From: Gammaproteobacteria bacterium
Lineage (GTDB): Bacteria > Pseudomonadota > Gammaproteobacteria > SZUA-229
Length of the DNA stretch: 10,504 nucleotides
NCBI GenBank assembly: GCA_015484935.1
Contig: WFUQ01000200.1
Coordinates: forward strand, 1 to 10,504
Direction of reading: 5' to 3'
Part shown: in pieces, positions 6,583 to 10,504 of the stretch
Layout: every line of letters starts with the position of its first letter
How positions within the stretch are numbered: position 1 is the first letter of the stretch
The notes under the pieces: model-generated
Told to the model about the DNA's origin: nothing
Seen by the model: only the letters and a program-made list of their open reading frames with translations
Database searches by the model: none
Program-made: the position numbers and the translations under genes

Positions 6583-7050
6583 CTACAGGTATTGCTGCAA
6601 TTCAGTCAGCGCCTGTTTGTAGACATCACGCTTGAAAAACACGATCTCTTCCAGTGGCTGCCAGTATTTCACCCAGCGCCAGTTGTCGAATTCCGGTTTG
6701 TCGTTGGCGCTCAGGTTCACGTCTGCTTCATCACCGATCAACTTGAGGATAAACCAGATCTGTTTCTGACCGACACACAGCGGTTTGGAATGTTTGCGTT
6801 GCAGGTGCTCCGGGATGCCATACCGCAGCCAGTCATCGGTACGCCCGAGCATCTCCACATGTTCTGCACGCAGACCGGTCTCTTCCTGCAACTCTCGATA
6901 CATCGCCTGCTCTGGAGACTCGCGCTCCTGCACCCCCCCCTGCGGAAACTGCCAGGCGTTCTGGCCACAGCGACGCGCCCAGAATAACTTGCCTTCAGAA
7001 TTACTCAGAATAATCCCGACATTGGCTCTAAAGCCTTTTGAATCAATCAC
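6583..7050 (-). CDS. rppH: RNA pyrophosphohydrolase (Nudix)
   Basis: RppH removes pyrophosphate from 5'-triphosphate mRNA ends and so triggers RNase E-dependent decay. The Nudix box G-x5-E-x7-R-E-x-x-E-E-x-G-x is complete at residues 38-60 (G-G-V-Q-E-R-E ... R-E-L-Q-E-E-T-G-L). The family start I-D-S-K-G-F-R-A-N-V-G-I-I-L and the later K-P-E-F-D-N-W-R-W-V are also present. Counting from GTG 7050 puts the metal-binding glutamates at E53, E56 and E57, the same numbers as in E. coli, and gives 155 residues. That supports GTG over an ATG at 7101 that adds 17 residues. GGAAG lies just upstream. The codons for the Nudix-box glycines contain a run of eight G, a possible slippage tract. Confidence 0.94.
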   Translation of the reverse strand: MIDSKGFRANVGIILSNSEGKLFWARRCGQNAWQFPQGGVQERESPEQAMYRELQEETGLRAEHVEMLGRTDDWLRYGIPEHLQRKHSKPLCVGQKQIWFILKLIGDEADVNLSANDKPEFDNWRWVKYWQPLEEIVFFKRDVYKQALTELQQYL

Positions 7051-7103
7051 TTGCCCTTCCAGTCGTCCGCCGTTTTTCGTGTCGTGAAACGGTCGAACCA
7101 AAA

Positions 7104-7133
7104 ATTTTAATTACTAATGATAATATCAGACAA
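7104..7133 (-). promoter_or_regulatory. Possible sigma-70 promoter of rppH
   Basis: On the minus strand TTGTCT (7133-7128) and TAAAAT (7109-7104) are 18 bp apart. Transcription would start near 7097, giving a leader of roughly 47 nt before GTG 7050. The flanking DNA is AT-rich. Confidence 0.4.
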
Positions 7134-7182
7134 GCGCGATAAGAAAAGATTTAGTCTGCTTTTATTGTGAGATTTTTGCAGG

Positions 7183-7262
7183 TGGGGTCAGAGTCGAAAA
7201 AACCGGCACTGACCCCGTATTTTTTGAACTGGGACAGTGCCGGAAAACCGGGTCTGCCCCCA
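7183..7262. repeat. Paired REP/BIME-like palindromic repeat
   Basis: Two copies of a ~35-bp palindromic unit lie in opposite orientation. Copy 1 (7183-7217) begins TGGGGTCAGA and ends CCGGCACTGACCCC, with arms GGGGTCAG/CTGACCCC. Copy 2 (7229-7262), read on the minus strand, begins TGGGGGCAGA and ends CCGGCACTGTCCCAG. The units also pair with each other: CCGGCACTG (7203-7211) with CAGTGCCGG (7235-7243), extendable to 13 bp with one mismatch. The 11-bp linker is AT-rich. The GGGGTCAGAGTCG core is, from memory, typical of intergenic repeats mobilised by REP-associated tyrosine transposases. No transposase is in this window. Confidence 0.7.
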
Positions 7263-7280
7263 TGCTTTTCTGGACTGCTT

Positions 7281-7934
7281 ATGGCACTGGCTCTTTTTGA
7301 CCTGGACAATACTTTACTGGCTGGTGACAGCGATTATCTCTGGGGCGTTTTTCTGGTCGAAAAAGGCCTGGTCGATGCCGAACTGTACGAGCAGGCGAAT
7401 GAACGTTTCTATCAGCAATATGCCGATGGTGAACTGGACATCCACGAGTTTCTGAATTTCTCGCTCAATCCCCTGTCGCTCATCGACAATGAAACACTCA
7501 GCCGATTACATCAGGAATTCATGGAGAAACACGTGCGGCCGATGATGACACGCATCGGTCTGGAAAAAGTCGAGCAACACCGGCAGGCAGGTGATACCAC
7601 ACTGATCATCACCGCAACCAACCGTTTCGTCACCGCGCCTATCGCTGACGCATTCGGGGTCGAACATCTGATCGCAACGGAACCGGAAGTCATCGATGGC
7701 CGATACACCGGCAAGGTGGCGGGCATACCCAGCTTCCAGCATGGGAAAATTACTCGACTAAACGACTGGATGCAGCAGCATGATGCAGACCTGCAGGGCA
7801 GCACGTTCTACAGCGACTCCCACAATGACCTGCCTCTGCTGGAGCGCGTCACGTATCCGGTGGCAGTCGATCCTGACCCGCAACTTAGCGACATCGCAAA
7901 ACAACGCGACTGGCCGATCGTCAGCTTCCGCTAG
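7281..7934 (+). CDS. HAD-IB family phosphatase
   Basis: This 217-residue haloacid-dehalogenase-type hydrolase belongs to the SerB-like IB subgroup. The four motifs are present: motif I F-D-L-D-N-T-L-L with nucleophile D7 and acid D9; motif II T111 in L-I-I-T-A-T; motif III K156 in H-G-K-I-T-R; motif IV Y-S-D-S-H-N-D-L-P with D179 and D183. The helical cap lies between residues 16 and about 100. It should dephosphorylate a small metabolite, which cannot be named from the sequence. A frame open upstream to 7167 translates the REP element, so I start at ATG 7281, where the family begins; its ribosome site is poor. It is divergent from rppH, as in Pseudomonas, and converges on the next gene with 12 bp between stops. 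Confidence 0.87.
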   Translation: MALALFDLDNTLLAGDSDYLWGVFLVEKGLVDAELYEQANERFYQQYADGELDIHEFLNFSLNPLSLIDNETLSRLHQEFMEKHVRPMMTRIGLEKVEQHRQAGDTTLIITATNRFVTAPIADAFGVEHLIATEPEVIDGRYTGKVAGIPSFQHGKITRLNDWMQQHDADLQGSTFYSDSHNDLPLLERVTYPVAVDPDPQLSDIAKQRDWPIVSFR

Positions 7935-7946
7935 GACGAGACCGCG

Positions 7947-8600
7947 TCATTCTGTGAGTGGGGCACGCAATCGATCAAAGTCGACCGGCGCGACATACTG
8001 CAATACTTCCTTGCCCTGTTCGCTGAGTGCGATGCCGAGCCCGGTTCCGGCGTAGAGATAATGTTTCACCCCGGCCGATTGTTCGATCAGCTCATCGGGT
8101 TCACCGAATCGATTACGGATGATCTCATCATCTAGATTGACTGCGGGTATGAACGTGATGACAGAGATGAGCGACTGCATAGCCTGCATCCTGTCCTGCT
8201 CTGACAGGATATATTTTCTCGCCTTGCCCGATTTCATATAATCGATTTTGGCTGCACGTTGCTGCCATGCTGCCAGCGTCTGATCATCTGCCTGCGCGGT
8301 CAATACCAGTTTTGCCGTCATCAGACCGGCACGGTAATGGCTGTAATACATCTCAAGATTACGCGATGTCTCATCCTTGACGATAGCAAGTTCATAATCA
8401 TCACCCAGCTGTTCCACCGCCTGTGACAGCGTGCTCTTGCCCGGCACCAGCCCGAACACCCTGGTATAACCATCGGGCTGCGTTTCGATCTGCCACGGCA
8501 GACCTTTTATTTCAGGCTTGTCGTTTTCATCCATCCCGATGAAGGGATACAGTGCAAGCACCAGTATGATCAACAGGAAGGTGGGAAAAAAACGTCGCAT
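7947..8600 (-). CDS. Membrane-anchored protein of unknown function
   Basis: I do not recognise this 217-residue protein. Residues 1-22 (R-R-F-F-P-T-F-L-L-I-I-L-V-L-A-L-Y-P-F) form a hydrophobic segment after two arginines, a signal anchor or uncleaved signal peptide without a lipobox cysteine. The rest is soluble and presumably periplasmic. Two segments look alike: V-P-G-K-S-T-L-S-Q-A-V-E-Q-L-G-D (52-67) and I-R-N-R-F-G-E-P-D-E-L-I-E (161-173), the latter followed by H-Y-L-Y-A-G-T-G-L-G-I-A-L (180-192). The 'rlGePd' style with following strands recalls BamE/SmpA-type folds, but this is weak. It lies 78 bp downstream of dcd in the same direction, and the gap shows no terminator, so it may be co-transcribed. 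Confidence 0.7.
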   Translation of the reverse strand: MRRFFPTFLLIILVLALYPFIGMDENDKPEIKGLPWQIETQPDGYTRVFGLVPGKSTLSQAVEQLGDDYELAIVKDETSRNLEMYYSHYRAGLMTAKLVLTAQADDQTLAAWQQRAAKIDYMKSGKARKYILSEQDRMQAMQSLISVITFIPAVNLDDEIIRNRFGEPDELIEQSAGVKHYLYAGTGLGIALSEQGKEVLQYVAPVDFDRLRAPLTE

Positions 8601-8678
8601 ATCACTCTACGGCTCTATAGTCGCTAAAGAGTGAAAACAGGGCGGTCAGAGACTGTGTGATCAGACCCGGCTGCACGC

Positions 8679-9245
8679 TTATGTTTTTGGCAGGGTGACG
8701 CCGGTCTGTCCCTGATATTTACCGCCACGGTCTGCGTAAGACGTTTCACAGACTTCATCCGATTCGAAGAACAACATCTGTGCCACGCCTTCGTTAGCAT
8801 AGATCTTGGCTGGCAACGGTGTGGTGTTGGAAAACTCCAGCGTCACATGCCCTTGCCACTCCGGTTCCAGTGGCGTCACATTGACGATGATGCCACAGCG
8901 GGCATAAGTCGATTTTCCCAGACACACGGTCAGGACATTTCGCGGGATACGAAAAAACTCGACCGTACGCGCCAGGGCGAACGAATTGGGCGGGATGATA
9001 CAGACATCACCGGTGAAATCGACGAAACTGTGTTCCGAAAAGTCCTTCGGGTCCACCACGGCAGAGTTGATATTGGTGAATATTTTGAAATGGTCCGAAC
9101 ACCGCACATCATAGCCATAGCTCGACGTACCGTAGGAGATCAGCTTGTCACCGTTCTCACCCGTGCGCACCTGACCGGCCTCAAACGGCTCGATCATGCC
9201 CTTTTCAGATTCGCGGCGTATCCATTTGTCAGATTTTATGCTCAT
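8679..9245 (-). CDS. dcd: dCTP deaminase
   Basis: Dcd deaminates dCTP to dUTP, supplying precursor for dTMP. The 188-residue product starts [10 protein letters not shown] and has the trimer-family landmarks: S-S-Y-G-Y-D-V-R-C (41-49), the nucleotide loop G-K-S-T-Y-A-R-C-G (110-118) with S112 and R116, and [14 protein letters not shown] (124-137), where E137 is the expected catalytic glutamate. The C-terminus [10 protein letters not shown] (about 174-183) is the lid that closes on the triphosphate. The sequence matches the 188-residue form common in Pseudomonas-like bacteria, not the 193-residue E. coli form. I chose ATG 9245; an upstream ATG at 9311 adds 22 unrelated residues. A TACAAT at 9263-9258 may be its -10 box. 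Confidence 0.95.
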   Translation of the reverse strand: MSIKSDKWIRRESEKGMIEPFEAGQVRTGENGDKLISYGTSSYGYDVRCSDHFKIFTNINSAVVDPKDFSEHSFVDFTGDVCIIPPNSFALARTVEFFRIPRNVLTVCLGKSTYARCGIIVNVTPLEPEWQGHVTLEFSNTTPLPAKIYANEGVAQMLFFESDEVCETSYADRGGKYQGQTGVTLPKT

Positions 9246-9322
9246 AGTTGGCGCGGGATTGTAGCAGGTTATGCGGGCGTATTCCTTCGCAAAAACACGC
9301 TCCTGGCACAAACTTTCAGGAT

Positions 9323-9387
9323 GCTGTCACGGCATAGCCTGACATTGTGTCCTGTCATGACAAGGCTTTGTCGAAATAACTGACAGC
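9323..9387. promoter_or_regulatory. Cluster of TGTCA/TGACA half-sites, candidate enhancer
   Basis: Within 65 bp, GCTGTCA (9323-9329), TGACA (9340-9344), the perfect palindrome TGTCATGACA (9353-9362), TGTC (9369-9372) and TGACAGC (9381-9387) occur. The outer pair forms a 7-bp inverted repeat nearly centred on the palindrome. It lies about 235-300 bp upstream of the predicted sigma-54 start, a suitable distance for an enhancer-binding activator, and also upstream of divergent dcd. Function is inferred. Confidence 0.4.
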
Positions 9388-9530
9388 TCTGGTTCAAAAC
9401 GAATGAAAGATTCCGCTTTTTTCATCACTGTCCTGCCTACAAACAGCAAAAATCACCCGAAATTTTACAAATACCGCCAACAGACTTCAGATTTCCCTGT
9501 TATCTGTCGACTTTTATTACACACGATGCA

Positions 9531-9561
9531 ACGACGTGCCTGTTCACACCGTCGTATTTTT
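9531..9561 (+). terminator. Weak terminator-like hairpin
   Basis: ACGACG (9531-9536) pairs with CGTCGT (9550-9555), with two further TG/CA pairs past a bulge, followed by ATTTTT. No gene on the plus strand ends just before it, so it could end a small transcript or insulate the promoter 40 bp downstream. Confidence 0.25.
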
Positions 9562-9594
9562 CTAACTTATTGAAATCCTGTCTATAATAATTAT

Positions 9595-9610
9595 TGGCTT
9601 GTTTATTGCT
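9595..9610 (+). promoter_or_regulatory. Sigma-54 (RpoN) promoter of the VPLPA-CTERM gene
   Basis: TGGCTTG-TTTA-TTGCTT has GG at 9596-9597 and GC at 9608-9609, 12 bases apart as sigma-54 requires. It differs from the promoter at 254-268 only at the sixth position of the first box and within the N4 spacer. The start would be near 9621, leaving a 103-nt leader. Confidence 0.7.
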
Positions 9611-9635
9611 TTAGACTAACTACAAAAATTAAAGA

Positions 9636-9720
9636 GCTGCCTGGAAAACCGGGAAAACAGCCATCCAAAATTATAATAAATCAGACACGTAATAGATCGT
9701 ATCTCTTGGGAGGAGATATC
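9636..9720 (+). promoter_or_regulatory. Structured leader with ribosome site in a hairpin
   Basis: Two hairpins are visible. The first (9636-9661) has an outer GCTG/CAGC stem, an inner CCTGG-AAAA-CCGGG stem and an AAAA bulge. The second (9700-9718) pairs TATCTC with GAGATA around a TTGGGAG loop, so the strong ribosome site GGGAGGAG (9708-9715) lies in the loop and 3' arm. ATG 9724 follows 8 bp later. This could tune translation; I recognise no known riboswitch class. Confidence 0.4.
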
Positions 9721-9723
9721 TAA

Positions 9724-10473
9724 ATGGAACTGCTAAAAAAATCACTTGGAACGAGTGCACTGACCGGGCTACTCATGCTTTCTTCGCAGGCTTCCGCCAG
9801 CCTGTGCAACACCCTGGCAGGATTGGGAGAAACCGCACTGGAAGGTTCGACAGTCTGCTTCATCTATAATCCGGCTGACATCGATCCTATCTTCGGAACG
9901 CTAAACTCATCTGGCGATAATATTTTCGTTTTGCCTACCAACTTCGAGGCGAGCTCGACCAATGGCACCCCCGGTGTCGTGGAAGTCACAGGAACCGGCA
10001 GTATTCAGGTTATCGCCAAGCCCGGTTTCGTGCTCGATGGCATCAATGTCGGAGAGACTGGTGACTACCGCCTGAACGGGCCGGGTACCAGTGTGGATGT
10101 CACCGCTTATCTGCGCGTATTTGACTGGTTTGACCCTGCCCCCATCTTCGGAACGGAAGAGACCACATTCCTGACGGTCACTGACCCACTGAATATTCAG
10201 GACAATGTCTTCCACACCTGGAATGCAAATGGCGGCTTCGACCTGACTACACCCCTCTGGGACAACCGGGACCATGTCGGTCTGACACTACAGAATACCT
10301 TACAGGCGATCAGCAGTGCTAATGGTGAATCTGCCTTTATCCAGAAAAAAGCCATCGGCAGTGAGATTGTCGTCAGCATCGATACCAGCCCGATACCGGT
10401 TCCTGCCGCAGTCTGGTTATTTGCTTCCGGTCTGCTGGGGCTGGTCGGCATCGCGAGACGCAGACATAGCTAG
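9724..10473 (+). CDS. VPLPA-CTERM (PEP-CTERM-like) exported protein
   Basis: The 249-residue product has the tripartite plan of an exosortase substrate. A signal peptide (1-25) has K5-K6, a hydrophobic core and an A-S-A cleavage end. A Gly/Thr/Asp-rich, beta-type mature region follows (26-222), with a possible disulfide pair C28/C45. The sorting tail is I-P-V-P-A-A-V-W-L-F (224-233), a hydrophobic stretch to about 243, and R-R-R (245-247). The tail matches the VPLPA-CTERM variant of PEP-CTERM. Such proteins are cut and transferred by an exosortase and act at the surface or in the matrix of polysaccharide-producing bacteria. The mature domain matches nothing I recognise. The ribosome site is excellent and the promoter is sigma-54 type, as for the gene at the left edge. 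Confidence 0.9.
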   Translation: MELLKKSLGTSALTGLLMLSSQASASLCNTLAGLGETALEGSTVCFIYNPADIDPIFGTLNSSGDNIFVLPTNFEASSTNGTPGVVEVTGTGSIQVIAKPGFVLDGINVGETGDYRLNGPGTSVDVTAYLRVFDWFDPAPIFGTEETTFLTVTDPLNIQDNVFHTWNANGGFDLTTPLWDNRDHVGLTLQNTLQAISSANGESAFIQKKAIGSEIVVSIDTSPIPVPAAVWLFASGLLGLVGIARRRHS

Positions 10474-10504
10474 GCATTCCCCGTCAGTTTCGACACATAA
10501 AAAA

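Noticed and set aside
8847..9383. 178-residue open frame on the plus strand opposite dcd
   Set aside because: It is antisense to a well-conserved dCTP deaminase, has no ribosome site and no recognisable domain; a by-product of dcd codon use.
9636..9661. Leader hairpin as a cyclic di-GMP (GEMM) riboswitch
   Set aside because: The conserved GEMM core with its GGGACGCAAAGCC-type segment is absent; only a simple bulged hairpin is present.
1..10504. CRISPR array, tRNA or rRNA gene, integrase, transposase or phage genes
   Set aside because: I looked on both strands and found no regularly spaced repeats, cloverleaf sequences or such proteins; the only mobile-type signal is the REP-like pair at 7183-7262.

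Overview
This window looks like chromosomal DNA of a gammaproteobacterium with roughly 50% GC. The evidence is the gene content and order: argC, a membrane coiled-coil gene, a bactofilin gene and erpA in one block as in Pseudomonas-like genomes; rppH beside a HAD-IB phosphatase gene; and HemJ-type heme synthesis. The window is bounded by two genes for exported proteins of the PEP-CTERM/VPLPA-CTERM (exosortase-sorted) kind. The host should therefore have an exosortase and export an exopolysaccharide. No tRNA, rRNA, CRISPR array, insertion sequence or phage gene was found.

Layout. Positions 1-199 (minus) hold the start of a secreted protein, preceded by a well-formed sigma-54 promoter at 254-268. 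Positions 360-1902 form a small divergent thiol/detoxification module: an HxlR-family repressor (minus) facing a glutathione S-transferase and a MAPEG-family membrane protein (plus). The control region between them carries two spaced 17-bp dyads that overlap a sigma-70-like promoter. Positions 1936-3093 (minus) encode citrate synthase. Positions 3249-5996 (minus) encode ErpA, a bactofilin, a DUF6776-like membrane protein and ArgC; transcription runs argC, DUF6776-like, bactofilin, erpA, with the middle two genes overlapping and a separate strong promoter before erpA. Positions 6146-6568 (plus) encode HemJ, 6583-7050 (minus) RppH, and 7281-7934 (plus) a HAD-IB phosphatase. A paired REP/BIME-like palindromic repeat lies directly before the phosphatase gene. 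Positions 7947-8600 (minus) encode an unrecognised membrane-anchored protein and 8679-9245 (minus) dCTP deaminase. The 478-base gap 9246-9723 contains a cluster of TGTCA/TGACA half-sites, a second sigma-54 promoter and a structured leader, followed by the VPLPA-CTERM gene 9724-10473.

How it fits together. Most of the window is ordinary housekeeping (TCA entry, arginine, heme, Fe-S clusters, mRNA decapping, dUTP supply). The most informative non-gene signal is that the exported-protein genes at both ends have near-identical sigma-54 boxes (TGGCTNG-N4-TTGCTT). This matches the known link between PEP-CTERM genes and the PrsK/PrsR-RpoN regulatory system. The second is the twin-dyad HxlR operator, which would couple GST and MAPEG expression to a cysteine-containing repressor. 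I see no strong evidence for a wholly new system; the candidates below are regulatory architectures.
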